64,000 nt of DNA. It comes from an uncultured Bacteroidia bacterium. GTDB lineage: Bacteria; Bacteroidota; Bacteroidia; Bacteroidales; UBA932. The translations under genes and the position numbers were made by a program. The stretch's first letter is position 1. Every line of letters begins with the position of its first letter. The stretch lies in assembly GCA_902773925.1 (NCBI GenBank), contig CACYGI010000001.1:186001-250000 (forward strand), read 5' to 3'. Below the pieces are notes generated by a model, which worked only from the letters and a program-made list of their open reading frames with translations, ran no database searches and was not told the DNA's origin. Positions 37,425-46,576 of the stretch are shown here, one piece after another.

Positions 37425-38018
37425 TTAATCCACCCAGCCGGCGGGTTCACCGTCCGGGCCGAAACCACGGCCGCTGCGACGCTCCGGAGCCGGTCCGCGA
37501 CCTTCGCCCTTCCCGTCGCGACGGGTCATATGCTCAGCCATTTTCTTGCGGAACTGTGCCTCGGCAGCATAATAGGCCGCGACTTTACGGATAGGCAGGA
37601 TAGCGCGGAGCTGTGCATCATAGCGCGTCACTACCTCGTCGCCGAGCGAAAGTGAGGCGATATAATCATTTACCCTGCGGGTGGCCTCCTCATCGGTAAA
37701 GGTCTCATCCTTCTTGGGGTAAAGCGCACGAGTGGCTTTCATTTCGGCCTTGTGGGCCTCCTGAAGCTCCTCCTGCATAAGATCATAGAGCGGCCAGAAA
37801 CGTTCTGCCTCTTCGTCCGTGAGCTGCACCTTCTTGCCTATGAACTCCTTCTTCTCGGCAGCCATCGCTTCGGCAACCTTCTGACGGTCTTCGGCCGTCA
37901 TCTCCTTACGCTCCCGATCCGGACGCTGACCGCGATGTCCGCGCGGATTCTGTGCATTTGCGGCGCTGCAAACCATCAGCAGCATCGCTACCATTGTTAT
38001 TAACCTTTTCATCCTCAT
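37425..38018 (-). CDS. Secreted Spy/CpxP-like periplasmic protein
   Basis: 197 residues with a signal peptide (MKRLITMVAMLLMVCSAANA). The mature part is helical and charged, with KVQLTDEEAERFWPLYDLMQ resembling the LTxxQ-type motifs of periplasmic stress chaperones, and a basic Arg/Gly-rich tail. It closes a set with an ECF sigma factor and a single-span membrane protein, so an envelope stress response is likely (inference). The internal ATG at 38012 is an alternative start. Confidence 0.65.
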   Translation of the reverse strand: MRMKRLITMVAMLLMVCSAANAQNPRGHRGQRPDRERKEMTAEDRQKVAEAMAAEKKEFIGKKVQLTDEEAERFWPLYDLMQEELQEAHKAEMKATRALYPKKDETFTDEEATRRVNDYIASLSLGDEVVTRYDAQLRAILPIRKVAAYYAAEAQFRKKMAEHMTRRDGKGEGRGPAPERRSGRGFGPDGEPAGWVD

Positions 38019-38023
38019 GAATT

Positions 38024-38395
38024 TTAATACTGGTAAGCTACTGCGAGCATCTCTTCGAATGCTGCGGGCGAAAGTTCGGTCTCCAGGAAGGTGGCCGCCT
38101 CTTCGTCAGTGAATTCCAAGCCCCTAAGGTTTGCTTCGAGCTGCTCTGCGGCACGGTCCCTCGCGTCGAGCGAACCGGTCAGCTTCAACGTGCCGTAGCC
38201 GATGCCGCCTATGATAAGGAACATGCAGGCCATCAGTACCGCCGGGCGGAGAATCGCCACGAGAGAAGGTCGGCGCTGCGAAGCTTCAATACGATCGTGC
38301 ACGCGCGCTTCCACCGTCTCGAAGTAACCCTCGGGCACGGAGAACGGACGGGTCCTCATTTTCTTATCATCAAGTATGTCACCAATGTTTTTCAT
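38024..38395 (-). CDS. Single-span membrane protein beside the ECF sigma gene (possible anti-sigma factor)
   Basis: 123 residues: a cytoplasmic N-terminal part (MRTRPFSVPEGYFETVEARV), one membrane helix near residues 48-70 (AVLMACMFLIIGGIGYGTLK) and an acidic C-terminal part. The position between an ECF sigma gene and a Spy-like gene suggests an anti-sigma role, but no anti-sigma domain is recognised. The PFSVPEGYFE motif is common in such small Bacteroidetes proteins. Confidence 0.55.
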   Translation of the reverse strand: MKNIGDILDDKKMRTRPFSVPEGYFETVEARVHDRIEASQRRPSLVAILRPAVLMACMFLIIGGIGYGTLKLTGSLDARDRAAEQLEANLRGLEFTDEEAATFLETELSPAAFEEMLAVAYQY

Positions 38396-38446
38396 CGCTT
38401 AGTTAGACGCTCCTTTGTGTGAAAAGTTTAAATCCGAATGATAATT

Positions 38447-38992
38447 TTATCTGTCAAGCTCGTTTTTCATGCTCTGCTCGACCTTTTCGCGCGCGTGATG
38501 ATATGACGCCTTGAGCGAACTTGCCGAGACTTCGAGGATTTCGGCCATATCTTCGTAAGGCATCTCATCATAATAACGCATCGTAAATACCGCCTTCTGG
38601 CGGGGCGGAAGCTTGGCTATGGCGTGCTGCAGGGCCAGCTGGATGCGGTCGGCGCCCAGATTGTCATCTTCGGCGATCTTGCTGTAAACCTCGCGCGTAT
38701 AGCTGCTCAGCGAAATCATCGCACGCTGGCGGCTGCGGTTGAGGAACGTAATGGCCTCGTTGGTCGCTATGCGGTAGAGCCAGGTATAGAGCCTCGACTC
38801 GGCACGAAACGTATCCAGCGAATTCCAGACGCGCAGCCAGGTATTCTGCAGCAGGTCGTCGGCATCCTCGTGGCACTGCACCATACTCCGCAGATGCCAG
38901 TAGAGGCTCTCGGAGTAACGGCGCATCATAAGGTTGAACGCCTGATGGCGCTCACCGTTGCGATAAAGGCAGAGTATATCACTTTCTTCCAT
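38447..38992 (-). CDS. ECF-type RNA polymerase sigma factor
   Basis: 181 residues with sigma region 2 (HEDADDLLQNTWLRVWNSLD, RLYTWLYRIATNEA) and region 4 (LPPRQKAVFTMRYYDEMPYE, LEVSASSLKASYHHAREK). Extracytoplasmic-function sigma factors direct transcription in response to envelope signals. I chose ATG 38992 (MEESDILCLY) because an upstream ATG at 39028 lies inside the transketolase gene; the start overlaps that gene by 14 bases. It precedes the membrane and Spy-like genes. Confidence 0.9.
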   Translation of the reverse strand: MEESDILCLYRNGERHQAFNLMMRRYSESLYWHLRSMVQCHEDADDLLQNTWLRVWNSLDTFRAESRLYTWLYRIATNEAITFLNRSRQRAMISLSSYTREVYSKIAEDDNLGADRIQLALQHAIAKLPPRQKAVFTMRYYDEMPYEDMAEILEVSASSLKASYHHAREKVEQSMKNELDR

Positions 38993-39932
38993 ACAGTTCA
39001 CGGGCGGCAGCTGCAATATGCGCCGCATCCAGACCGTACGCCTGCATCAATTGTGCCGGGGTGCCGCTCTGGCCGAACTGGTCACGGATAGCAACGATAC
39101 GCATCGGCGCGGGATGACGCTCTGCAAGAAGGCCTGCAACGGCCTCTCCGAGACCGCCTGCCACCAGATGCTCCTCAGCCACGACCACGCATCCTGTGCG
39201 GGCGACCGAAGCGAGAATCGCCTTCTCGTCCAGCGGTTTGACCGTATGGATATTGTAGAGATCCACGCTGATACCTTCGGCTTCAAGGGCCTTCGCCGCC
39301 TGAATGGCCTCCCATACCAGATGGCCGTTTGCCAGAATGGTGACATCACCGCCCTCGGCCAGCTGCTGCGCCTTCCCGATGATGAAAGGCTCGTCCGCCG
39401 GAGTGAAATTGGGAACCTTCGGACGGCCGAAACGCAGATAAACCGGGCCCTCATAAGCCGCAGCTGCCAGAGTTGCCGCCACCGTCTGGTTATAATCGCA
39501 GGGCACCAGAACGGTCATACCGGGCAGCATACGCATCATACCTACATCTTCGAGCGTCTGGTGCGTCGCGCCGTCCTCGCCCAGGGTGATACCTGCGTGG
39601 GATGCGGCTATCTTGACATTGGTATGCGAATAGCACACCGCCTGGCGGATCTGGTCATATACGCGAGCCGTCGCGAAATTGGCGAAGGTGCCGGCGAAGG
39701 GAATGCTGCCCGTGAGAGCCATTCCGGCAGCCATGCCGATCATATTGGCCTCAGCGATACCGACTTCGAAAAAGCGGTCGGGATGCTCCGCGGCAAATTC
39801 ATCCATCTTCAATGAACCCTTGAGGTCGGCCGTGAGAGCCACCACGCGGGGGTTGGTACGGCCAAGAATGGCCAGGCCGGCGCCGAAACCCGAACGGGTA
39901 TCCTGGCTGCCTGAGTTGATGTATTCTTTCAT
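38979..39932 (-). CDS. Transketolase, C-terminal subunit (split form)
   Basis: 317 residues carrying the pyrimidine-binding and C-terminal domains of transketolase. Motifs: the activating glutamate in FFEVGIAEANMIGMAAG, the SHAGITLGEDGATHQ stretch, and the C-terminal HLVAGGLGEAV. With the subunit encoded next to it, it transfers two-carbon units between sugar phosphates in the pentose phosphate pathway. The two-subunit form is common in anaerobes. One base separates it from the N-terminal subunit. Confidence 0.92.
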   Translation of the reverse strand: MKEYINSGSQDTRSGFGAGLAILGRTNPRVVALTADLKGSLKMDEFAAEHPDRFFEVGIAEANMIGMAAGMALTGSIPFAGTFANFATARVYDQIRQAVCYSHTNVKIAASHAGITLGEDGATHQTLEDVGMMRMLPGMTVLVPCDYNQTVAATLAAAAYEGPVYLRFGRPKVPNFTPADEPFIIGKAQQLAEGGDVTILANGHLVWEAIQAAKALEAEGISVDLYNIHTVKPLDEKAILASVARTGCVVVAEEHLVAGGLGEAVAGLLAERHPAPMRIVAIRDQFGQSGTPAQLMQAYGLDAAHIAAAARELYGRK

Positions 39933-39933
39933 A

Positions 39934-40773
39934 TCAATAGTCTCCCAGGGTTTCTTCGAGCTGGGCGAGAGCCGCCTCGCACTGCTCAGGTGAAGGATTC
40001 TTGCCGTGCCACTTGTGCGTGCCGGCCATAAAGTCCACTCCGTGGCCCATTTCCGTATGGAAGAGGATCATTACCGGACGACCCTTGCCGCCTGCCTCAC
40101 GGGCAGCGGCAAATGCCTCGGCGATACTGTCGAAATCGTGGCCGTCGGCCGTTATGACCTCCCAACCGAACGATTTCCATTTGGCCTCAAGGTCTCCCAG
40201 GCCCGCCACATCCTCCGTACTGCCGTCGATCTGCTGGCGGTTCCAGTCGGTAATGGCTACCAGATTGTCGGCCTTCTGGTGCGCGGCCACTATTGCCGCC
40301 TCCCAGATCTGGCCTTCCTCGCTCTCGCCGTCGCCGACGAGCACGAATACGCGGTGAGAGTCACCCGTAAGCTTCTTGCCCAGGGCTGCGCCGAGTGCGG
40401 TCGAAAGCCCCTGTCCGAGCGAACCTGCCGCCTGATGGATACCAGGCAGGCCTTTCTCTATACAGGGATGGCCCTGCAGGCGCGATCCGAAGCGGCGGAA
40501 AGTATCGAGCTCCGCGACGGGGAAAAAGCCCCTGCGCGCGAGTACGCTGTAGAATACCGGCGTGATGTGTCCGGCAGAGAGGAAGAACATATCCTGATGG
40601 CTGCCGTCACGCTGCCAGGTCTTAGGATTGATATCCATCTCCTTGAAATAGAGCCACGTCATAATGTCCGTGCTGCTCAATGATCCGCCGGGATGGCCCG
40701 AAGCCGCCCCGGTCACCATCCTTACGATGTCCCGCCTCACCTGTGAGGCAATCTGTCTGGGGGTGTATTCCAT
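39934..40773 (-). CDS. Transketolase, N-terminal subunit (split form)
   Basis: 279 residues with the thiamine-diphosphate domain. The ThDP/Mg motif begins GDGESEEGQIWEA and ends with an NR-Q stretch (ITDWNRQQIDG); the substrate histidines are in GHPGGSLSS, SAGHITPV and QAAGSLGQGLS. It pairs with the following gene to form a full enzyme. It starts 10 bases after lepA in the long minus-strand run. Confidence 0.92.
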   Translation of the reverse strand: MEYTPRQIASQVRRDIVRMVTGAASGHPGGSLSSTDIMTWLYFKEMDINPKTWQRDGSHQDMFFLSAGHITPVFYSVLARRGFFPVAELDTFRRFGSRLQGHPCIEKGLPGIHQAAGSLGQGLSTALGAALGKKLTGDSHRVFVLVGDGESEEGQIWEAAIVAAHQKADNLVAITDWNRQQIDGSTEDVAGLGDLEAKWKSFGWEVITADGHDFDSIAEAFAAAREAGGKGRPVMILFHTEMGHGVDFMAGTHKWHGKNPSPEQCEAALAQLEETLGDY

Positions 40774-40783
40774 AATATCGTCG

Positions 40784-42571
40784 TTAGTCGAGTTTCAAAA
40801 CTGCCATAAAAGCGCTCTGGGGCACTTCCACCTGGCCTATCTGGCGCATACGCTTCTTGCCGGCCTTCTGCTTCTCGAGCAGCTTGCGCTTGCGGGTGAT
40901 ATCGCCGCCATAGCACTTCGCCGTCACGTCCTTGCGCACCTGGCGGACTGTCTCGCGGGCGATGATCTTGGCTCCGATAGCCGCCTGGATGGCGATGTCA
41001 AACTGCTGGCGCGGAATCAGATCCTTCAGCTTCTCGCATATCTTGCGGCCGAATTCGTACGCGTGGTCCTGATGGATCAGCGTCGATAGCGCGTCGGCGG
41101 GCTCGCCGTTGAGCAGGATATCCAGCTTGACGAGCTTGGCCGGACGGAAGCCTATGATATGATAGTCAAATGAAGCGTAGCCCTTGGATATAGACTTGAG
41201 TTTGTCATAAAAGTCAAATACGATCTCCGAAAGGGGCATCTCGTAATTGAGTTCGACGCGGTCCGCGGTCAGGTAATGCTGGCTCTTGAGTACGCCCCGC
41301 TTGTCGAGGCAGAGCTTCATAATAGGGCCGTAGAATTCGCTCTTGGAGATAATCTGGGCGCTGATATACGGCTCTTCGATCCGGTCGATGAGAGTCGGTG
41401 CGGGCAGGCCCGAAGGGTTGTGGACGTCAATACAGCCGCCCTGCGTCGTATATACCTTGTAGGAGACGTTGGGGACGGTCGTCACCACGTCCATATCAAA
41501 TTCGCGGAACAGGCGTTCCTGCACGATCTCAAGGTGCAGCAGCCCGAGGAATCCGCAGCGGAATCCGAATCCCAGCGCAAGCGAGCTCTCCGGCTCGAAA
41601 ACCAGTGAAGCGTCGTTGAGCTGGAACTTCTCGAGCGAGGAGCGGAGGTCTTCGTATTCGTCCGCGGCGACCGGGAACATGCCGGCGTAGAGCATCGGCT
41701 TGACATCCTCGAATCCCGCGATAGCCTCGCTGCAGGGCCTCTCGACGTGCGTTATGGTATCGCCCACCTTGACCTCGACTGCGGTCTTGATGCCGGAGAT
41801 TATATATCCGACCGAGCCGCAGGGGATCTCCTTGCGCGGCGAAAGCTTCATCTTGAGGGCGCCCACCTCGTCGGCGACATATTCCTTGCCGGTATTGACA
41901 AACTTTACCTTGTCTCCGGTATGGATCGAGCCGTTCACGACCTTGAAGTAGGCGATGATTCCCCTGAACGAGTTGAATACCGAGTCGAAAATCAAGGCCT
42001 GGAGCGGCGCCTGGGGATCGCCCTTGGGAGCGGGAATCCGGTCCACGATAGCGTCCAGCACGGCCGGAACGCCTTCACCGGTGCGGGCCGAGACCAGCAG
42101 CACGTCATCATCGTCACAGCCGATCAGGTCGGTGACCTGGTCGCGCACCACGTCCACCATCGCCGCCTCCATATCTATCTTGTTGAGCACCGGAATGATC
42201 TCCAGGTCGTGCTCGATAGCCAGATAAAGGTTGGAGATGGTCTGCGCCTGAATGCCCTGGGTGGCATCTACCACCAGCAGCGCGCCTTCGCAGGACGCGA
42301 TCGCGCGGGACACCTCATAGGAGAAGTCGACGTGGCCCGGAGTGTCGATAAGATTGAGTATATATGTCTCTCCGCCCCGCTTGTACTCCATCTGGATGGG
42401 GTGACTCTTGATGGTGATGCCCTTCTCCTTCTCGAGATCCATCGAATCCAGGACCTGGTTTTCCATATCACGGGCCTCGAGCGTGTCAGTCAGCTCGAGC
42501 AACCGGTCAGCCAGGGTGCTTTTACCGTGGTCGATATGGGCGATTATACAAAAGTTGCGGATATTTTTCAT
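40784..42571 (-). CDS. lepA: Elongation factor 4 (LepA)
   Basis: Ribosome-associated GTPase that can back-translocate or aid 30S assembly. The 595 residues show G1 AHIDHGKST, switch [15 protein letters not shown], and the LepA-specific C-terminal domain with [20 protein letters not shown]. Unlike the EF-G2 protein in this window, it has the catalytic histidine. It lies 9 bases after glyS. Confidence 0.97.
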   Translation of the reverse strand: MKNIRNFCIIAHIDHGKSTLADRLLELTDTLEARDMENQVLDSMDLEKEKGITIKSHPIQMEYKRGGETYILNLIDTPGHVDFSYEVSRAIASCEGALLVVDATQGIQAQTISNLYLAIEHDLEIIPVLNKIDMEAAMVDVVRDQVTDLIGCDDDDVLLVSARTGEGVPAVLDAIVDRIPAPKGDPQAPLQALIFDSVFNSFRGIIAYFKVVNGSIHTGDKVKFVNTGKEYVADEVGALKMKLSPRKEIPCGSVGYIISGIKTAVEVKVGDTITHVERPCSEAIAGFEDVKPMLYAGMFPVAADEYEDLRSSLEKFQLNDASLVFEPESSLALGFGFRCGFLGLLHLEIVQERLFREFDMDVVTTVPNVSYKVYTTQGGCIDVHNPSGLPAPTLIDRIEEPYISAQIISKSEFYGPIMKLCLDKRGVLKSQHYLTADRVELNYEMPLSEIVFDFYDKLKSISKGYASFDYHIIGFRPAKLVKLDILLNGEPADALSTLIHQDHAYEFGRKICEKLKDLIPRQQFDIAIQAAIGAKIIARETVRQVRKDVTAKCYGGDITRKRKLLEKQKAGKKRMRQIGQVEVPQSAFMAVLKLD

Positions 42572-42580
42572 AAGGGGCCT

Positions 42581-44134
42581 TTAGCCGATTTTGTGTATCT
42601 GGCGGAGTACTTTGTTCATACTGACCTTCTCGGAAACGATGCTGCGCAGGCTTTCGATGGGGATACGTTCCTGCTCCATCGTATCGCGGTAGCGGATGGT
42701 GACCTTGCCGTCCTGCAGCGAATCGTGGTCGATCGTGATGCAGAAAGGCGTGCCGATGGCGTCCTGACGGCGGTAGCGTTTGCCGATGCTGTCCTTCTCG
42801 TCATACTGGCAGTTGAAATCGAACCGCAGGTCGTCGAGAATCTTGCGCGAGAGCTCCGGCAGGCCGTCCTTCTTGACCAGCGGCAGGATGGCGAGCTTAA
42901 CCGGCGCGATGCAGGCGGGAAGACGCAGCACGGCGCGGACGTCACCACCTTCGAGCTGCTCTTCGCAATATGCTGCCGAGAGAATGGCGAGGAACATACG
43001 GTCCAGACCGATCGAGGTCTCGATGACGTAAGGCACATAGCTTTCGCCCGCCTCGGGGTCGAAATACTGCAGCTTGCGGCCGCTGAACTTCTGGTGGTTG
43101 CTCAGGTCGAAATCCGTGCGCGAGTGAATGCCCTCGAGCTCCTTGAAGCCGAAGGGGAATTCAAACTCGATATCTGTTGCCGCATTCGCATAATGGGCAA
43201 GCTTTTCGTGGTCGTGGAAACGGTATTTGTCATCACCCAGACCGAGTGCCTTGTGCCACGAGAGGCGGGTTTGCTTCCACGCCGTGAACCAGCGCATCTC
43301 ATCTCCCGGGCGGACGAAGAACTGCATCTCCATCTGCTCGAATTCGCGCATGCGGAAAATGAACTGGCGGGCGACTATCTCGTTGCGGAACGCCTTGCCG
43401 ATCTGCGCGATACCGAATGGAATCTTCATCCGGCCGGTCTTCTGTACGTTGAGGAAGTTGACGAATATGCCCTGCGCGGTCTCGGGACGCAGATAGATGG
43501 TCCCTGCCTCGCCGTCCACATTGCCCAGCTGGGTGCTGAACATAAGGTTGAACTGGCGCACCTCGGTCCAGTTGCGCGTGCCGGAGATGGGGCAGACTAT
43601 CTCGCAGTCGAGAATAAGCTGTCGCAGGGCGGCAAGGTCATTGGCCGAGAGGGCCTCGGTCATACGCGCGTGCACCTCGTCATACTTGGCCTTGTTGCGC
43701 AGCACGTTGGGGTTGGTGGCGCGGAACTGGGCCTCGTCAAATGCGTCGCCGAAACGCTTGCGGCCCTTTTCGACCTCCTTCTCGATCTTCTCCTCGATCT
43801 TTGCCAGATAATCCTCGAGCAGCACGTCGGCGCGATAGCGCTTCTTCGAGTCGCGGTTGTCGATCAGCGGGTCGTTGAAAGCACCCACGTGGCCCGAAGC
43901 CTCCCAGATGCGGGGATGCATAAAGATGGCGCTGTCCAGTCCGACTATGTTATCGTTGAGGTGGACCATCGACTCCCACCAGTACTTTTTGATGTTGTTT
44001 TTCATCTCTACGCCCATCTGGCCGTAGTCATAGACGGCGCTCAGTCCGTCATAAATCTCGCTGGAGGGAAAAATGAACCCGTATTCCTTGGCGTGAGCCA
44101 CAAGGTTCTTGAAGATGTCTTCCTTGTTTGTCAT
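42581..44134 (-). CDS. glyS: Glycine--tRNA ligase, single-chain dimeric type
   Basis: Class II synthetase that charges tRNA-Gly. 517 residues of the archaeal/eukaryotic-type alpha2 enzyme, not the tetrameric alpha2beta2 form. Motif 2 region FRNEIVARQFIFRMREFEQM, motif 3 GLDRMFLAIL, and the N-terminal FIFPSSEIYDGLSAVYDYG are clear. The 5' end overlaps the folK stop by 4 bases. Confidence 0.95.
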   Translation of the reverse strand: MTNKEDIFKNLVAHAKEYGFIFPSSEIYDGLSAVYDYGQMGVEMKNNIKKYWWESMVHLNDNIVGLDSAIFMHPRIWEASGHVGAFNDPLIDNRDSKKRYRADVLLEDYLAKIEEKIEKEVEKGRKRFGDAFDEAQFRATNPNVLRNKAKYDEVHARMTEALSANDLAALRQLILDCEIVCPISGTRNWTEVRQFNLMFSTQLGNVDGEAGTIYLRPETAQGIFVNFLNVQKTGRMKIPFGIAQIGKAFRNEIVARQFIFRMREFEQMEMQFFVRPGDEMRWFTAWKQTRLSWHKALGLGDDKYRFHDHEKLAHYANAATDIEFEFPFGFKELEGIHSRTDFDLSNHQKFSGRKLQYFDPEAGESYVPYVIETSIGLDRMFLAILSAAYCEEQLEGGDVRAVLRLPACIAPVKLAILPLVKKDGLPELSRKILDDLRFDFNCQYDEKDSIGKRYRRQDAIGTPFCITIDHDSLQDGKVTIRYRDTMEQERIPIESLRSIVSEKVSMNKVLRQIHKIG

Positions 44135-44571
44135 TCGTTATAAGCTTTTTGTATTTTTTCGTCAAACGTTGAAACGAGCTGCTCCACGTAGGGGCGGCTC
44201 TTGCACTGCGGATGAGGGAGCACGAGGCGCTCGGAGTTCATCATTATGCCGTTATCCTTGAGGATATCGATATCTATGATGCGGTCCTGGTAAAGGCGCG
44301 TCCCGTCCGCATTGTAGCGTGGAATGTGGACCTTGCGGCCCATTTCGACCTCTATCTCCTGGCAGATGTCGAGCACCTCCATCGGAGAAAGCGGCGAATC
44401 GAAGGCCACAACCTGGTTGAGGAAATCGGCGCCTTCAAACCCGATGGCCGTGGTGTTGAACACCTGCGAGCAGGCGAGCGTCACGCCGAAACGGCGGGCG
44501 AGCCTGGCCCGGGCGACTGCCAGATTGGTGTCGCGGTCTCCCGCATTTGAACCTAAAGCCAGAAAAACCAT
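44131..44571 (-). CDS. folK: HPPK, folate biosynthesis
   Basis: 2-Amino-4-hydroxy-6-hydroxymethyldihydropteridine pyrophosphokinase: transfers pyrophosphate from ATP to the pterin in folate synthesis. 146 residues with LALGSNAGDRDTNL at the start, the EVEMGRKVHIPRYNADGTR stretch and the metal-binding YQDRIIDIDIL, ending LVLPHPQ. Normal length. It is coupled to glyS by a 4-base overlap. Confidence 0.93.
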   Translation of the reverse strand: MVFLALGSNAGDRDTNLAVARARLARRFGVTLACSQVFNTTAIGFEGADFLNQVVAFDSPLSPMEVLDICQEIEVEMGRKVHIPRYNADGTRLYQDRIIDIDILKDNGIMMNSERLVLPHPQCKSRPYVEQLVSTFDEKIQKAYNE

Positions 44572-44575
44572 AGCC

Positions 44576-44884
44576 TTACATATTGAGCATAAGCCGGGCC
44601 TCGTCCGTCATCCGGTCGGGGGTCCACTCCGGCTCGAAAACCAGGTCAACCTTTACGGCGCCTACCGTGGGTACGTCGGCTACCGCTGCATATACCTGCG
44701 CCACAACGTCGTCCGCGATGGGACAGTTGGGTGCAGTAAGGGTCATTGTCACGGTGACGTTGTTCTTGTCATCCGTCTCCACGCCGTAGATCAGGCCCAG
44801 ATCGTGGATATTGACCGGAATCTCCGGGTCATAGACCGTCTTGAGGGCCGTTATGACATCATCCTTGAGCATATTCCTTAGCAT
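44576..44884 (-). CDS. sufT: SufT-like MIP18/DUF59 Fe-S assembly protein
   Basis: 102 residues with the DUF59 core TVYDPEIPVNIHDLGLIYGV and the conserved cysteine in LTAPNCPIADD. Such proteins help deliver Fe-S clusters to target enzymes. The position right after sufS-sufE supports this. A second ATG at 44872 is an alternative start; both overlap the sufE stop. It may supply the DUF59 function missing from the Mrp protein in this window (inference). Confidence 0.85.
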   Translation of the reverse strand: MLRNMLKDDVITALKTVYDPEIPVNIHDLGLIYGVETDDKNNVTVTMTLTAPNCPIADDVVAQVYAAVADVPTVGAVKVDLVFEPEWTPDRMTDEARLMLNM

Positions 44885-45290
44885 AAGTCTTGATCTTGAG
44901 TATCATCGCCGCAAGTCCTCCCGCACGGGTCGGTGAAAGGTTCTCCTTCAGTCCTATCTCTTCGATAAAGCCGAAATCCGATGCGGCAACCTCTTCCGCC
45001 TTCTGGCCGTCATAGACATTGATGAGCAGCGAGATAATGCCCTTGGTGATGATCGCGTCGCTGTCGGCCGTAAACCAGAGCCGTCCGTTCTCGCAGCGGC
45101 AGGCAAGCCACACGCGTGACTGGCAGCCGGCGATGAGGTTGGCATCCACCTTGTCGGAGGGCAGGATCTCCGGCAGCGATTTACCCAGATCGATGATATA
45201 TTCGTATTTGTCAAGCCACTGGTCGAAGACTGCAAACTCCTCGACGACCTCGGCTGAAAGTTCTTTTATGGTTTTTGTAGGTGCGTCCAT
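44859..45290 (-). CDS. sufE: Cysteine desulfuration protein SufE
   Basis: Takes the persulfide from SufS and passes it to SufB. 143 residues with the sulfur-accepting Cys56 in NLIAGCQSRVWL and the C-terminal NLSPTRAGGLAAMI helix. It begins directly after the sufS stop (no gap). Confidence 0.94.
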   Translation of the reverse strand: MDAPTKTIKELSAEVVEEFAVFDQWLDKYEYIIDLGKSLPEILPSDKVDANLIAGCQSRVWLACRCENGRLWFTADSDAIITKGIISLLINVYDGQKAEEVAASDFGFIEEIGLKENLSPTRAGGLAAMILKIKTYAKEYAQG

Positions 45291-46514
45291 CTATCTCAGC
45301 ATTTTAACAGCCCTTCGCAGGCTCTGGACAAAATATTCGGCCTCATCCATCGTGTTGTAGGGCAGCAGCGAGGCGCGGAGCATTCCCGTCTGCGAATACT
45401 TGCTCACGAATGGCTCGGCGCACATCAGGCCGCTGCGCACGGCGATACCCATCTGGTCGAGCAGCTGCGCCAGGTCGGAGGGGTGCGTGCCTTCGATGGT
45501 CATCGAGAATACGCCGCTCTTGCGCCCGATATCCTTCGGCACGCCGTAGAGCTTAAGACCGTCGATCGTCGGCAGCGCCTCCATCAGGTATTCTGTGATC
45601 TTGCGGCCATACGCCTGCAGCTCAGCATCTTCGCGCAGCTCTGATGCAAATGTGAGGGCCGGGGCGAAGCAGGCAGCGCCGGTGAAATTGGGCGTACCGG
45701 CTTCGAATTTGAGCGGAAGCTCGTTGTAGGTGGTCTGACCGTACGAAACGTGACCCACCATATCTCCACCCCCCATATAGGGAGGCATCTCCTCCAGCAG
45801 CGAGCGGCGGCCGTAGAGCACGCCGGTGCCGGTGGGAGCGTATATCTTGTGTCCTGAAAATGCGTAGAAATCGCAATCCAGCGCCTGCACGTCCACCTTT
45901 GCGTGAACGATGCCCTGGGCTCCGTCCACCGCCACGGGAATCCCGCGGGAGTGCGCGATGGAGATCATCTCCTCGAGAGGATTGACGACTCCCAGGATGT
46001 TGGAGATGTGCGGCAGGGCGACCAGCTTGACGCGGCTGTCCAGACTGCGGGCGAATACCTCCAGATCCGGCTCGCCGCTCTCGTCAATGGGCAGGAAGCA
46101 CACCTCTGCGCCCTTTCTGGCGCAGGCCATCTGCCAGGGAACGAGGTTCGAATGATGCTCCGCCTCGGTCAGCAGCACCTTGTCGCCGGGGCCAAGATAA
46201 CGCTCGGCAAAGCAGAATGCGAGCAGATTGAGCGAAGCGGTGGCGCCGGAGGTCAGGATGACGCTGTCGGCGTTAATGAAACGGCAAACCGCCGCGCGAC
46301 CGGCCTCGTAGGCCTCCGTAGCCTCGACGCTCAGGCGGTGAATGGCCCGGTGGACGTTGCCCGAAGCGGCCTCCGAAAGGCTCGTCTGCATCTGCAGCAC
46401 CGAATATGGCTTCTGCGAAGTGGCGGCATTGTCAAGATAGACAAGGTCGCGGCCGGCCACTTGGAGCGAGAGCGCGGGGACTCTTTTGCGTATTTCTGCC
46501 AGTTTCTTATCCAT
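45291..46514 (-). CDS. sufS: Cysteine desulfurase SufS
   Basis: PLP enzyme that takes sulfur from cysteine for Fe-S clusters. 407 residues with the N-terminal YLDNAATSQKP, the PLP lysine in FSGHKIYAPTGTGVLYG, and the active Cys in RSGLMCAEPF (canonical RxGHHCAxP, here G-L-M in place of G-H-H). First gene of a minus-strand run that continues through sufE, sufT, folK, glyS, lepA and transketolase. A TAATTTTG element lies 7 bases before the ATG. Confidence 0.95.
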   Translation of the reverse strand: MDKKLAEIRKRVPALSLQVAGRDLVYLDNAATSQKPYSVLQMQTSLSEAASGNVHRAIHRLSVEATEAYEAGRAAVCRFINADSVILTSGATASLNLLAFCFAERYLGPGDKVLLTEAEHHSNLVPWQMACARKGAEVCFLPIDESGEPDLEVFARSLDSRVKLVALPHISNILGVVNPLEEMISIAHSRGIPVAVDGAQGIVHAKVDVQALDCDFYAFSGHKIYAPTGTGVLYGRRSLLEEMPPYMGGGDMVGHVSYGQTTYNELPLKFEAGTPNFTGAACFAPALTFASELREDAELQAYGRKITEYLMEALPTIDGLKLYGVPKDIGRKSGVFSMTIEGTHPSDLAQLLDQMGIAVRSGLMCAEPFVSKYSQTGMLRASLLPYNTMDEAEYFVQSLRRAVKMLR

Positions 46515-46521
46515 AAGGATA

Positions 46522-46558
46522 CAAAATTACAAAAAATCCGGACAGTTTCGTATTTTTG
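46522..46558. promoter_or_regulatory. Divergent promoter elements between sufS and ruvA
   Basis: TAATTTTG on the minus strand (46522-46529) lies 7 bases before the sufS ATG. TATTTTTG on the plus strand (46551-46558) lies 18 bases before the ruvA ATG. Both match TAnnTTTG. Confidence 0.5.
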
Positions 46559-46576
46559 CGTTTAAGAGAATTGCTT

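Noticed and set aside
38993..39028. Upstream ATG extending the ECF sigma factor by 12 residues
   Set aside because: The extension lies inside the transketolase coding region and does not fit the family N terminus; MEESDILCLY at 38992 does.
41747..44143. 798-codon open frame on the plus strand, opposite lepA and glyS
   Set aside because: It crosses two well-identified genes antisense, and its composition (His, Val, Asp, Leu rich) is typical of a shadow frame.
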